A DNA stretch of 64,000 nt from Chryseobacterium vaccae (GCF_009602705.1 NZ_VSWH01000001.1:3162001-3226000); one strand, 5' to 3'; positions 24,650 through 33,956 are shown, counted from the stretch's first letter. Notes: generated from the letters alone by a model not told the origin. Made by a program: numbers and translations.

Positions 24650-26026
24650 ATGAATTTACCGTACGCGGAGCCTTTCCGCATTAAAATGGTGGAAGAAATT
24701 CGCCAGTCTACAAGAGAAGAAAGAGAGCAATGGCTTAAAGAAGCTAATTATAACTTATTCAATCTAAAATCGTCACAGGTTTTCATCGACCTTCTTACCG
24801 ACTCAGGAACCGGAGCCATGTCTGACAGACAATGGGGAGCCCTGATGACCGGCGATGAAAGCTATGCAGGATCCCGTTCTTTCGAACAGCTTCAGAATAC
24901 TGTTGAAAAGATCACAGGTTTTAAATATTTATTGCCTACCCACCAGGGAAGAGCGGCAGAGAATGTTCTGTTCTCTGTGTTGGTAAAAGAAGGGGATGTT
25001 GTTCCCGGAAACTCTCATTTTGATACCACAAAAGGTCATATTGAGTTTAGAAAAGCACACGCCATCGACTGTACGATTGATGAAGCTTTCGACATTAATG
25101 ACCTTCATCCTTTTAAAGGAAATATCAACCTTGAAAAACTGGAAGAGGTTTATAAAAGCCATCCGAAAGAAAACATTCCTTTCTGTCTGATCACCATTAC
25201 CTGCAACTCTTCAGGTGGACAGCCTGTATCTTTAGAAAATATGAAGGCTGTAAGAGAACTTTCAGACCGTTACGGAATCCCTGTTTTCTTTGATTCAGCG
25301 AGGTTTGCAGAAAACGCTTATTTCATTAAAAAAAGAGAAAAAGGTCAGGAAAATCGAAGCATTAAAGAAATCTGCAAAGAGATCTTTTCCTATGGAGACG
25401 GGATGACCATGAGTTCTAAAAAGGACGGTTTAGTAAATATCGGAGGATTCATTGCCTTAAACAGTGAGGAAGTTTTCAGAAAAGCCTCTAATTTCACCAT
25501 TATTTACGAAGGATTTATTACTTACGGAGGAATGGCCGGAAGAGATATGGCTGCCCTGGCTGTAGGTCTTGATGAAGCTACTGAATTTGCTTACCTGGAA
25601 AGCAGAATTTCTCAGGTGGAATATCTTGGGAACAAATTGATAGAGTATGGAATTCCGGTTCAGAAGCCAATTGGAGGACATGCCGTATTTATTGATTCTC
25701 TTAATTTCCTTCCTAATGTTTCCCGCGAGGAATATCCGGCCCAGACTTTAGGTCTTGAGATTTACAAAGAAGCCGGTATCAGAACTGTTGAGATCGGAAC
25801 TTTACTGGCAGACAGAGATCCGGAAACTAGAGAAAACCGTTATCCGAAATTGGAGCTGGTACGTCTTGCTATTCCAAGAAGGACCTATACCAACAATCAT
25901 ATGGATTATATTGCCGCTGCTATTAAAAATGTATATGAAAGACGGGATGAGATTTCAAAAGGGTACAAGATTACCTGGGAGCCAGATCTGTTAAGACATT
26001 TTACAGTACAGCTTGAAGAAGCATAA
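24650..26026 (+). CDS. tnaA: Tryptophanase (tryptophan indole-lyase)
   Basis: 458 residues, a PLP enzyme splitting tryptophan to indole, pyruvate and ammonia. It aligns along its whole length with E. coli TnaA (471 aa): FIDLLTDSGTGAM, PTHQGRAAEN, DSARFAENAYFIK, and MSSKKDGL with the PLP lysine at about K258. Tyrosine phenol-lyase, its sister enzyme, has an Arg where this protein has VEIG (residues AGIRTVEIG), so tryptophanase fits better. No TnaC-like leader with a key Trp is seen upstream, and no tryptophan permease follows. It is terminated by a clear hairpin. The gene explains an indole-positive phenotype. Confidence 0.9.
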   Translation: MNLPYAEPFRIKMVEEIRQSTREEREQWLKEANYNLFNLKSSQVFIDLLTDSGTGAMSDRQWGALMTGDESYAGSRSFEQLQNTVEKITGFKYLLPTHQGRAAENVLFSVLVKEGDVVPGNSHFDTTKGHIEFRKAHAIDCTIDEAFDINDLHPFKGNINLEKLEEVYKSHPKENIPFCLITITCNSSGGQPVSLENMKAVRELSDRYGIPVFFDSARFAENAYFIKKREKGQENRSIKEICKEIFSYGDGMTMSSKKDGLVNIGGFIALNSEEVFRKASNFTIIYEGFITYGGMAGRDMAALAVGLDEATEFAYLESRISQVEYLGNKLIEYGIPVQKPIGGHAVFIDSLNFLPNVSREEYPAQTLGLEIYKEAGIRTVEIGTLLADRDPETRENRYPKLELVRLAIPRRTYTNNHMDYIAAAIKNVYERRDEISKGYKITWEPDLLRHFTVQLEEA

Positions 26027-26034
26027 AAAACAGA

Positions 26035-26059
26035 ACCGGGATCTACTCCCGGTTTTTAT
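26035..26059 (+). terminator. Terminator of tnaA
   Basis: An 8-bp perfect stem AACCGGGA (26035-26042) and its complement (26048-26055), a 5-nt loop, then T5. Confidence 0.88.
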
Positions 26060-26169
26060 TTATTATAGAAAACAAACTCTACTTTCAAGGAAGAAGGTGT
26101 TTTCACAATTCGGTTTACATTTCAGCATTTATAAAAAAACACAATACCTTATGCTTTTCATTTTATTAA

Positions 26170-26233
26170 TTCATGATTTTAAACCGGAGTGATTTATTTT
26201 TTTCAAATCATGAATGTTTTTAATTTACATTTG
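26170..26233 (+). promoter_or_regulatory. Dyad and -7 box upstream of the flavin monooxygenase operon
   Basis: Two 10-bp arms, TTCATGATTT (26170-26179) and AAATCATGAA (26205-26214), are exact reverse complements 25 nt apart. They are followed by a TACATTTG box at 26226-26233. The dyad sits where a repressor or activator could act. No regulator gene is adjacent. Confidence 0.4.
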
Positions 26234-26303
26234 CACATACTTAAAAACGGTTTACCCATAAAGTAAACCCAAACACTAACTTGAAAAACTCCATTATTCC
26301 GAA

Positions 26304-27383
26304 ATGAACAAAATTGCTGTCGTGGGCGCCGGTATATCTGGCTTAAGCATAGCGGGTTACTTAGAAAAGCACAATTTAAATTATCACATTTATGAACGGA
26401 GAGAGAAGGATGATTTAACCGGTCATGGCTTCCTGCTTCCTCAGGAAGGGATCGAATATCTATCCCAGATCGTGGATCAATCCCAACTTTTTGAGCACGG
26501 TAATTTTTTAAAGAAATATATCCGGTATTCTCATAAAGGAGAAATTCTGGCAGAAAAGGATCTGGATAATGTTTTTGTCATATCAAGGAGCTCTCTGATC
26601 CGGATTTTAGCTCAAAATATTCCAGAAGAAAAAATCACTTATGGAGAAACACTTACTTACTCCCCTGTTCAGCAGGGTAAATTAATAAGAACCGACGGTT
26701 CTTACCTTGACTCTGACATGATTATTGTTTCCGACGGCTCTAAAAGCAGGATCAGAAGGGCAATATTTAAAGATGAGAATATGCGGATGGTAAGAGAGAA
26801 CGAAGTGGTTAATATCATCAAATGTAATGATATAGCTGCCCGTTTAGACAGCAATTTCATGAAATTCCATCATGAAGATGGGGGACTGACCTTTGGAATC
26901 CTTAAACTTTCTGCGGATACCGTTTTATGGTACTCTCAATTCGACAATGAAAAGTACAAAATCGGTGAACAATGCTCAGTAGACAGTCTTAAAAAATACA
27001 TGTTTGAGGTTTTTGATGATTGGAACCCTCTCGTTGCTGATATTGTGAAAGGCTCCAGCTACGAAAATGTACATCTGTGGAGGGTTTACGAGCTGGAAAA
27101 ACTGAATCCTTTTCACAAAAACCATATTGTTTTCATCGGGGATGCTGCCCATCCTCTTATTCCTTTTACCAGCCAGGGAGTCACTTCCGCATTAAAGGAT
27201 TCTTTTACTCTAACTCAATATCTGCTTCAGGAAAAAAACATAACAGAAACTTTCAAAAAATATGAAGCAGAAAGAAAACCGGAAATCGAAACCCATATCA
27301 GGAACGGAAGAATCCTTCTTGATCAGTTCCTACTCCCTCTTAGCCAGCAATCAGAAAATATTTTACCCATCTCATATAAATAA
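26304..27383 (+). CDS. FAD-dependent monooxygenase (class A)
   Basis: 359 residues. The FAD-binding motif GAGISGLS is at residues 8-15, the DG motif region reads IIVSDGSKSRIRRA, and the second FAD motif is GDAAHPLIPFTSQGV near 280. This is the single-component flavin hydroxylase layout (salicylate or 4-hydroxybenzoate hydroxylase type, also TetX-like). The substrate is not determinable. It lies 4 nt upstream of a PLP aminotransferase, so the two are translationally coupled, and downstream of tryptophanase. An oxidation-plus-transamination step on an aromatic amino acid or indole compound is a possible reading. Confidence 0.82.
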   Translation: MNKIAVVGAGISGLSIAGYLEKHNLNYHIYERREKDDLTGHGFLLPQEGIEYLSQIVDQSQLFEHGNFLKKYIRYSHKGEILAEKDLDNVFVISRSSLIRILAQNIPEEKITYGETLTYSPVQQGKLIRTDGSYLDSDMIIVSDGSKSRIRRAIFKDENMRMVRENEVVNIIKCNDIAARLDSNFMKFHHEDGGLTFGILKLSADTVLWYSQFDNEKYKIGEQCSVDSLKKYMFEVFDDWNPLVADIVKGSSYENVHLWRVYELEKLNPFHKNHIVFIGDAAHPLIPFTSQGVTSALKDSFTLTQYLLQEKNITETFKKYEAERKPEIETHIRNGRILLDQFLLPLSQQSENILPISYK

Positions 27384-27387
27384 AGCA

Positions 27388-28545
27388 ATGTTTACGAATA
27401 ACGATATTAATTTTGAAGCCTTAAAAAGAAAAGCCTACAACGGAAGATGGGCTGCCATAGAAGACGGAATCATTCCTCTTACCGCAGCTGATCCGGATTT
27501 CAGGATAGCTCCAGCTATTGAAGAGGGAATTATAGAGTATTTAAAGGATGGTTATCTGAGTTACGGCCCATTCTCAGGTCTTCCGGAATTTAAGAAAAAT
27601 GTTGCAGAACATTTTAACACCGAAAAGCATGGAACCTTTACTCCTGAAAATGTATTGGCTATCAACAGTGCTGCACAGGGGATGTTTCTTATTGCGTCTT
27701 ATGTACTTTCTCCGGGAGATGAAGCCATCATTTTAGATCCTGTTGATTTCCTGTTTAAAAGATCGGTAGAAGCTGCAGGAGGAACCGTCAGATTATGTCC
27801 TGTAGATCATACTACCGGAGCCATAGATTTTGAAAAAATGGTTGCATTAATTAATCCGAAAACGAAGCTGATCAGCATCTGTAATCCTCACAATCCGCTT
27901 GGAAAGGTTTATTCTAAGGAAGTATTGAAAAAAATATCCGAAATTGCCTCTGCCCATAACCTGTGGGTAATGAGTGACGAGATATGGAGTGATATTATTT
28001 ATGATCAGAAAGATTTTCATACTTACTCTTCCGTTTCGGAAGAAGCTAAGAAGAAAAGCTTTACAGTTTACGGGTTTTCAAAGTCATTCGGAATTGCCGG
28101 ATTGAGAATCGGGGCGGTTCTTTGTAATGATGCTGAAATTCTTGAAGATTTCACGGAAAAATCAAATTTTAATTCTACCATAGAAGGTGTTTCCACGTTA
28201 TCGCAGATTGCAGGAAGTGTAGCTATAGAAAGAGCAAAGCCATGGTATAAGGAATTCCTAAGTCACCTGCAGAACAACAGAGATCTGGCTTTTAACCAAT
28301 TAAGCCATTCCGGAATTTTGACACCCAATCTGCCTGAAGCCACTTTTGTATTGTTCCCGAAAATTGAAAACGGCATGTCCAGCGAAGAATTTACCCAACA
28401 TGTTTTACAGTATGGTAAGGTTGCTGTTGTTCCCGGTTCAGAAAGATGGTTTGGAAAAGGAGCAGAAGGCCATATCAGGATTTGTTTTTCCACTTCTCAG
28501 GAGATTTTGGAAGAAGGGCTTGACAGGATTATCAAAAGCTTTTAG
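27388..28545 (+). CDS. PLP-dependent aminotransferase class I/II
   Basis: 385 residues from the ATG at 27388, 4 nt after the monooxygenase stop. An earlier in-frame ATG at 27262 would overlap the upstream gene by 122 nt and adds non-family sequence. Fold-type-I features: CNPHNPLGKVYS with the Asn of the NPHNP motif, MSDEIWSDIIY (Asp of the PLP pyridine contact), and YGFSKSFGIAGLRIG with the PLP lysine. DEIWSDI is reminiscent of the MalY/PatB lyase branch, so a C-S lyase cannot be excluded. It is second in the monooxygenase operon. Confidence 0.82.
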   Translation: MFTNNDINFEALKRKAYNGRWAAIEDGIIPLTAADPDFRIAPAIEEGIIEYLKDGYLSYGPFSGLPEFKKNVAEHFNTEKHGTFTPENVLAINSAAQGMFLIASYVLSPGDEAIILDPVDFLFKRSVEAAGGTVRLCPVDHTTGAIDFEKMVALINPKTKLISICNPHNPLGKVYSKEVLKKISEIASAHNLWVMSDEIWSDIIYDQKDFHTYSSVSEEAKKKSFTVYGFSKSFGIAGLRIGAVLCNDAEILEDFTEKSNFNSTIEGVSTLSQIAGSVAIERAKPWYKEFLSHLQNNRDLAFNQLSHSGILTPNLPEATFVLFPKIENGMSSEEFTQHVLQYGKVAVVPGSERWFGKGAEGHIRICFSTSQEILEEGLDRIIKSF

Positions 28546-28580
28546 TAGAACCAATTTTTCTATCTGTAATTTAAAAATTA

Positions 28581-28612
28581 AAAATCTCCTGAAAAAATTC
28601 TCAGGAGATTTT
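28581..28612. terminator. Bidirectional terminator
   Basis: A 12-bp perfect stem (28581-28592 with 28601-28612) with A and T runs at its base, between convergent genes. Confidence 0.88.
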
Positions 28613-28615
28613 GTT

Positions 28616-29833
28616 TTATTTCTTTGAAATTTTATACAATTTCCCGCTATCTGTAACAGCATATAAATTACCATCCATTCCGCTAAGAACATCCCGAAAA
28701 CGCTCATTCTGGTCTGCAAGCAGGCGTTCTTCTCCCACTACTTTATTATCTTTCATCACAATCCTGTTGATATGCTCACCACTCAGGCAGCCAATGAACA
28801 GATTACCTTTCCATTCTTCCATATTCCCGGTATAAAAAGTAACGCCACTGGGAGAAATAACAGGATCCCAGTAGTAAACAGGCTGCTCCGTTCCCTCTTT
28901 CTGTGTGATTCCCTGCCCTACTTTCTGGCCGGAATATTCAATTCCATAGGTAACATCGCCCCAGCCGTAGTTTTTTCCCGGAAGGATCAGGTTGATCTCA
29001 TCTCCTCCCCTCGGCCCCATTTCAACATCCCAGAGATTTCCATTAGCATCAATAGCCAATCCCTGCGGATTTCTTATTCCGTATGCATAGATTTCGGGCT
29101 TATATCCTTCTTTTCCTACAAACGGATTTCCCGGAGCAGGTTTTCCTTCTTTAGTAATCTTCAATATCTTTCCTAAATAATTATCTGTTTTCTGGGCATA
29201 TACCCTTGTAACCTTATCTGATCTTTCCCCTGTACTTACAAATAAATAGCCTTCTTTATCAAATACAAGTCTGCTTCCATAATGTTTATCTCCGTCATAA
29301 GAGGGTTCTGCCCTGAAAATTACTTTAACTTCTGAAATGCTTTTCAGGTCGACAGACAGTTTTCCTTTAGCCACTGAGGTCAGATTTCCTTTTCCGAAGG
29401 GTTCTGAAAAACTGAAATAAATAATACTATTCGTTTTAAAATCAGGATCAAGTGCTACGTCCAGCATTCCTCCCTGCCCTTTGGAGTCTACTTTGGGAAA
29501 CCCTTCAATTTTTGAGACCTGTTTCCCGTCTGCGGAAACCACATTCATATGCCCTTTCTTATCTGTAATCAGAAATTTTCCGTCAGGCAGGTTAATGATT
29601 CCCCATGGACGGCCTAAATCTTTATTCAGAATTTCTACCTGATAATCTCCGGCAGTCTTTACCGCCTTAATCCTGGTTTGTCCTTTAAAGGCCGGCTGAT
29701 AATCTGAATTCGGTTTTTCTGTTTCCACACTACCATCACTTCCGGTCTGCTGGGCCTGTACAGAACTCTTTTTACATGAAGTAAGGAATAATGAAAAACT
29801 TAGTACAGGAATATAAAATTGATTGAATTTCAT
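28616..29833 (-). CDS. PQQ-dependent aldose dehydrogenase-like lipoprotein
   Basis: 405 residues with a lipoprotein signal peptide (LTSC, Cys20) and a six-bladed beta-propeller of the soluble glucose/aldose sugar dehydrogenase family (YliI/Asd type). Typical blade motifs are DVALDPDFK, VFDKEGYLFVSTGERSD, RNPQGLAIDANGNLWDVEMGPRGGDEIN and the catalytic-type His and Arg region. Family members oxidise aldoses with PQQ, but PQQ synthesis genes are not in the window. It is the single gene of its transcription unit, with a terminator downstream. Confidence 0.85.
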   Translation of the reverse strand: MKFNQFYIPVLSFSLFLTSCKKSSVQAQQTGSDGSVETEKPNSDYQPAFKGQTRIKAVKTAGDYQVEILNKDLGRPWGIINLPDGKFLITDKKGHMNVVSADGKQVSKIEGFPKVDSKGQGGMLDVALDPDFKTNSIIYFSFSEPFGKGNLTSVAKGKLSVDLKSISEVKVIFRAEPSYDGDKHYGSRLVFDKEGYLFVSTGERSDKVTRVYAQKTDNYLGKILKITKEGKPAPGNPFVGKEGYKPEIYAYGIRNPQGLAIDANGNLWDVEMGPRGGDEINLILPGKNYGWGDVTYGIEYSGQKVGQGITQKEGTEQPVYYWDPVISPSGVTFYTGNMEEWKGNLFIGCLSGEHINRIVMKDNKVVGEERLLADQNERFRDVLSGMDGNLYAVTDSGKLYKISKK

Positions 29834-29886
29834 AAGATTAGGATTAATCGGTTATCAAATTGAATGGAAAAATAATGCCATAAAAA

Positions 29887-29939
29887 TTTGCAGGATTAAA
29901 TTTTTATTCTACATTTGTAGAACAAATTACAACATTGTA
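29887..29939 (+). promoter_or_regulatory. Promoter with two BlaI-type operators
   Basis: TTTG (29887-29890), 19-nt spacer, TACATTTG (29910-29917). Two dyads overlap or follow it: CTACATTTGTAG at 29909-29920 and TACAACATTGTA at 29928-29939, both with TACA/TGTA half-sites like BlaI/MecI operators. The second ends 2 nt before the start codon. The layout predicts autorepression. Confidence 0.65.
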
Positions 29940-29941
29940 GA

Positions 29942-30313
29942 ATGAAAGAGATAAAACTAACCGATTCTGAAAAAGATCTCATGGAAATTCTTTGGGACAA
30001 GAAAAAGATATTCATGAAAGATATTCTGGAATCTTATCCCGAGCCTAAGCCCGCTGCTACCACTATTGCTACCCTGCTGAAAAGAATGCAGAATAAAGAC
30101 CTGGTAGGCTATACACTGTATGGAAATTCCCGTGAATACTATCCGAAGATAGAGAAAGGGGAATATTTCAAAGAGGAAATGACCTCTATGATTGACCGTT
30201 TTTTCAATAGTTCTGTTACTCAGTTTGCATCATTTTTTACATCCAATGCCAAACTTAGCCAGAAACAGTTGAAAGAACTTCGAAGTATAATAGACGAACA
30301 AATAAAGGAATAG
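29942..30313 (+). CDS. BlaI/MecI-family repressor
   Basis: 123 residues, a winged-helix DNA-binding domain (residues about 1-75, with LTDSEKDLMEILWDKKKIF and TTIATLLKRMQNKDLVG) and a C-terminal dimerisation helix. This matches the BlaI/MecI/CopY repressors. It represses its own promoter through the dyads just upstream. The partner gene, an M56 peptidase, follows after 2 nt. The pair matches signal-sensing BlaI-BlaR1 systems, though the signal in Bacteroidota is often not a beta-lactam. Confidence 0.9.
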   Translation: MKEIKLTDSEKDLMEILWDKKKIFMKDILESYPEPKPAATTIATLLKRMQNKDLVGYTLYGNSREYYPKIEKGEYFKEEMTSMIDRFFNSSVTQFASFFTSNAKLSQKQLKELRSIIDEQIKE

Positions 30314-30315
30314 CT

Positions 30316-31707
30316 ATGTTTTTGATCATTCTGAAAATTATTCTAAGTTCATCCCTATTCATTGCAGTATATTATTTGTTGCTGGAAAAGGAGAAGATGT
30401 ACAGATTCAATAGATTCTATCTGCTCGGGTCACTTATTCTGTCTTATACTATTCCTTTTATAACGGTTACTTCAGAAGCTCCGATCACAGAAAACAGCCC
30501 AAAACCTCAGTTGATCTTTGAGGAAGCGGTGCAGCAAATTGTTTTTGTACAGCCTGCAGAAGAGAGTTTTGACTGGATGAATCTCGTATGGATCCTTTAC
30601 GTGGCAGTCACTTTTATGTTGTTAATAAGGAGTATTTTATCCATAGTTGCAATAAAAAGAATACAGGGAAGAAAACAGATTTACCAGCAGCATAATGTTG
30701 TTCTAACTCAAAAAAATCTTTCGCCATTCAGTTTTTGGAACACCATTTATCTGGGAGAAAACTATGTACAAAATGATGTGATTGATCCAAGGATATTTCT
30801 GCATGAAAAGAGCCATCTTGATCAGAAGCACAGTATTGATCTTATATTTATTGAACTGTTAAAAATCTTTTCCTGGTTTAATCCTGCTCTTTTTCTGTAT
30901 AAAAAAGCAATGATCACCAATCATGAATTCCTTGCCGATGAAGCTGTTCTGAATAGCCAGTTCAACATTAAAGACTATCAGAATTTAATTCTTGATGAAA
31001 TGATCAATAGCCAGAATCTTTCCCTGATCCATTCATTTAATTTTAATAATACCAAAAAACGATTTATCATGATGAACGCTAAAAAATCTAAACTTATTTT
31101 GCTTAAAAAAGCCGCCGCTTTTACTGCATTTGTGGCTGCAGCAACCCTGTTTGCTGAAAAAAAATATGTGAACACCAGTGCTGATGCAGGCTCTTCAAAA
31201 GAGATTACTTACAAAAATTCAGACCGCGCAACAACTCCTGATCCATATAAGGAATTTAAGGATATTTTAAACAAATATTCCGATCTTCTGAACAACAGAC
31301 AATATGCTGAGTTTTCTAAAACAATCACTGAACAGGATAAAGCCAGACTGGAAGAACTTTACTCCCAATTAACAGATGCTCAAAAAGATGAGCAGAAAAT
31401 CACTTTCATTACCGTTCCTACTTTAAAAAAACGGACGCCTACTGAAAATGAACTCAATTCTTTTTTAAACAAAAGCAATTATGCGGTGTGGATTGATTCA
31501 AAAAAAATAGAAAACAGCACTTTAAAAAATTACAAAACTTCCGATTTCTCCCATGTATCGATCAGCAAAGTCTATAAAAATGCGAGAACAGCCAGAAATC
31601 CACAGCCTTACCAGGTAACTCTGTTGACTCATGCTTCTTTTGAAAAGTATCTGAAAGAGAAATCTGCTACAGCAATGGGATTCAAGGCACAGGCATATAA
31701 AAAGTGA
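30316..31707 (+). CDS. BlaR1-like M56 membrane metallopeptidase
   Basis: 463 residues. Four predicted membrane helices lie in the first ~275 residues. A zinc-binding HEKSH motif is in FLHEKSHLDQKHSIDLIFIELLK near residue 163, followed by SWFNPALFLYKKAMITNHEFLADEAVL, the M56 signature. The extracytoplasmic C-terminal ~190 residues do not show the penicillin-binding domain of true BlaR1, so the signal is probably not a beta-lactam. It would cleave the BlaI-type repressor encoded upstream. Translationally coupled (2-nt gap). Confidence 0.85.
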   Translation: MFLIILKIILSSSLFIAVYYLLLEKEKMYRFNRFYLLGSLILSYTIPFITVTSEAPITENSPKPQLIFEEAVQQIVFVQPAEESFDWMNLVWILYVAVTFMLLIRSILSIVAIKRIQGRKQIYQQHNVVLTQKNLSPFSFWNTIYLGENYVQNDVIDPRIFLHEKSHLDQKHSIDLIFIELLKIFSWFNPALFLYKKAMITNHEFLADEAVLNSQFNIKDYQNLILDEMINSQNLSLIHSFNFNNTKKRFIMMNAKKSKLILLKKAAAFTAFVAAATLFAEKKYVNTSADAGSSKEITYKNSDRATTPDPYKEFKDILNKYSDLLNNRQYAEFSKTITEQDKARLEELYSQLTDAQKDEQKITFITVPTLKKRTPTENELNSFLNKSNYAVWIDSKKIENSTLKNYKTSDFSHVSISKVYKNARTARNPQPYQVTLLTHASFEKYLKEKSATAMGFKAQAYKK

Positions 31708-31796
31708 TATTATTTCACCAAAAACTCATCTAATATTAATGAAGATAATAACACCAATTTCCTGCCTCAATATATTTTGAACATTCATAAACAACA

Positions 31797-31824
31797 AGCG
31801 CTATTATTTTAGCGCTTTTTTATT
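31797..31824 (+). terminator. Terminator after the BlaI/M56 operon
   Basis: An 8-bp perfect stem, AAGCGCTA (31797-31804) and its complement (31811-31818), with a 6-nt loop and T run. Confidence 0.85.
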
Positions 31825-31938
31825 TTAAGATTCTCACAGCTTGATAATTTCCTTTTTTCACAAACAATATTCCTTACTTCATTATTCTTATTCTGAATTC
31901 GCATTAAAATACTTTATTCTGACTAATATTTTCTTTCG

Positions 31939-31946
31939 TATTTTTG
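31939..31946 (+). promoter_or_regulatory. -7 box of uvrB
   Basis: TATTTTTG, 18 nt before the ATG at 31965. It overlaps an in-frame TTG that could be mistaken for an earlier start. Confidence 0.5.
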
Positions 31947-31964
31947 TTGTATACATCATTTCCT

Positions 31965-33956
31965 ATGAACTTTAATCTTCACTCAGAATATAAACCCACC
32001 GGCGACCAGCCTCAAGCTATAGAAAAGCTTACCGAAGGAATTGAGATTGGTGAAAAATACCAGACTCTTCTTGGAGTAACAGGCTCCGGAAAGACTTTTA
32101 CCGTTGCCAATGTTGTACAAAATGTACAAAAGCCAACGCTTGTCCTTGCTCACAACAAAACACTGGCAGCACAGTTATTCATGGAATTCAAAGAGTTTTT
32201 CCCTAACAATGCTGTTGAATACTTTGTGAGTTACTACGATTATTATCAACCGGAAGCTTATATTGCCACAACGGGAACTTATATTGAAAAAGACCTTAGC
32301 ATCAACGAAGAAGTTGAAAAATTACGTCTTTCTGCTACCGCCAGCCTTCTTTCAGGAAGGAGAGACGTATTGATCGTAGCATCTGTTTCCTGTATTTATG
32401 GTATTGGGAATCCTACGGAATTTCACAAATCATTAATTTCAATTGCCATCGGCGAGAAGGTAACCAGAACAGCACTTCTCCACTCTCTCGTCAATGCATT
32501 ATACGCCAGAACTTTAAATGAGTTTCAGAGAGGAACCTTCCGGGTAAAAGGAGATGTCATTGATGTTTTCCCTGCTTATGCTGATAACGCCATAAGAATA
32601 CAGTTTTTCGGTGATGAGATCGAGAAAATCCAAAGCTTTGATCCGGTAACCGGAAATGTAGAGGCCAATTTTGATCAGATCCAGATTTACCCTGCCAATC
32701 TCTTTGTTACCTCAAAGGAAACCTTAAACGGAGCTATCAGAGAAATTCAGGATGACATGGTAAAACAGGTTGATTTTTTTAATTCTGTTGAAAAACCTTT
32801 GGAAGCAAAACGTCTTCAGGAAAGAACCGAACTCGATCTTGAAATGATCAAAGAATTAGGCTACTGCTCGGGAATTGAAAATTATTCCAGGTATCTGGAC
32901 GGAAGACTTCCGGGAACGAGACCATTCTGCCTGATCGACTATTTTCCAAAGGACTTTTTAATGGTCATTGATGAAAGCCACGTTACAGTTCCACAGGTTC
33001 ATGCCATGTATGGCGGAGACCGAAGCAGAAAAGAATCTCTGGTGGAATACGGCTTCCGGCTTCCTGCAGCGATGGATAACAGGCCTCTTAAATTCGAAGA
33101 ATTTGAGGCCATGCAGAATCAGGTAATCTATGTTTCGGCAACCCCTGCTGATTATGAACTGGAAAAAACCGGAGGCGCCTATATTGAACAGATTATCCGT
33201 CCAACCGGGCTTTTGGATCCAATTATTGAGGTAAGGCCTACTTTAAACCAGATTGATGACCTGATGGAAGAAATCCAGAAAAGATCGGATGCTGATGAGC
33301 GAGTACTGGTAACTACCCTGACCAAGAAAATGGCTGAAGAACTTACCAAATATTTTACAAAGTTCGGAATCAGAACAAGATATATTCATTCCGATGTGGA
33401 AACTTTGGAGCGTATTCAGATTATGCAGGATCTTCGTCTTGGTCTTTTTGATGTACTGATCGGGGTCAACCTATTAAGGGAAGGCCTAGACCTGCCAGAA
33501 GTATCTCTAGTAGCTATCCTTGATGCTGACAAAGAAGGAATGTTGAGAAGCAGAAGATCCATGACACAGACGGTAGGACGGGCCGCGAGAAATGTGAACG
33601 GAAAAGCCATCATGTATGCCGATAAGATTACAAAATCGATGCAGGCCACTTTGGACGAAACAGCCTACCGCCGTACCAAGCAAATGAAGTACAACGAGGA
33701 CCATGGACTTGTTCCTCAGGCCTTGAATAAGAAAATATCTGAAAATCTGGTGGGCAGAAGCAAAGATTTCCCTGATGAAAAATACACTCAGAAAGAGATT
33801 CTTCAGAAAGCAGCGGAAACCAAAGCAAGCTATGGTGGTGAAGATCTTGATAAAATGATTTCCCAGAAACAGAAAGAAATGGAAGCAGCAGCTAAAAATC
33901 TTGATTTCATTAAAGCAGCAAAGCTAAGGGATGAAATTGCCGCATTAAAATCCTGA
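31965..33956 (+). CDS. uvrB: UvrABC excinuclease subunit B
   Basis: 663 residues from the ATG at 31965 (MNFNLHSEYKPTGDQPQAI). An upstream TTG at 31944 lies in the promoter -7 box and is unlikely. Walker A GVTGSGKT is at 37-44, the beta-hairpin region YYDYYQPEAY follows, and helicase motifs include LVTTLTKKMAEEL, GINLLREGLD-like VGVNLLREGLDLPEV and RSRRSMTQTVGRAARN. The C-terminal UVR motif (KEMEAAAKNLDFIKAAKLRDEI) binds UvrC. Full length for the family (about 660-690). It locates and verifies DNA damage in nucleotide excision repair. The uvrA and uvrC genes are not in the window. Confidence 0.97.
   Translation: MNFNLHSEYKPTGDQPQAIEKLTEGIEIGEKYQTLLGVTGSGKTFTVANVVQNVQKPTLVLAHNKTLAAQLFMEFKEFFPNNAVEYFVSYYDYYQPEAYIATTGTYIEKDLSINEEVEKLRLSATASLLSGRRDVLIVASVSCIYGIGNPTEFHKSLISIAIGEKVTRTALLHSLVNALYARTLNEFQRGTFRVKGDVIDVFPAYADNAIRIQFFGDEIEKIQSFDPVTGNVEANFDQIQIYPANLFVTSKETLNGAIREIQDDMVKQVDFFNSVEKPLEAKRLQERTELDLEMIKELGYCSGIENYSRYLDGRLPGTRPFCLIDYFPKDFLMVIDESHVTVPQVHAMYGGDRSRKESLVEYGFRLPAAMDNRPLKFEEFEAMQNQVIYVSATPADYELEKTGGAYIEQIIRPTGLLDPIIEVRPTLNQIDDLMEEIQKRSDADERVLVTTLTKKMAEELTKYFTKFGIRTRYIHSDVETLERIQIMQDLRLGLFDVLIGVNLLREGLDLPEVSLVAILDADKEGMLRSRRSMTQTVGRAARNVNGKAIMYADKITKSMQATLDETAYRRTKQMKYNEDHGLVPQALNKKISENLVGRSKDFPDEKYTQKEILQKAAETKASYGGEDLDKMISQKQKEMEAAAKNLDFIKAAKLRDEIAALKS

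Noticed and set aside
24650..26026. Tyrosine phenol-lyase
   Set aside because: The Arg-containing motif of that enzyme is replaced by VEIG, as in tryptophanase.
28346..29176. Opposite-strand and shifted-frame ORFs over the aminotransferase and sugar dehydrogenase genes
   Set aside because: They overlap strong, recognisable genes and have no family signal of their own.
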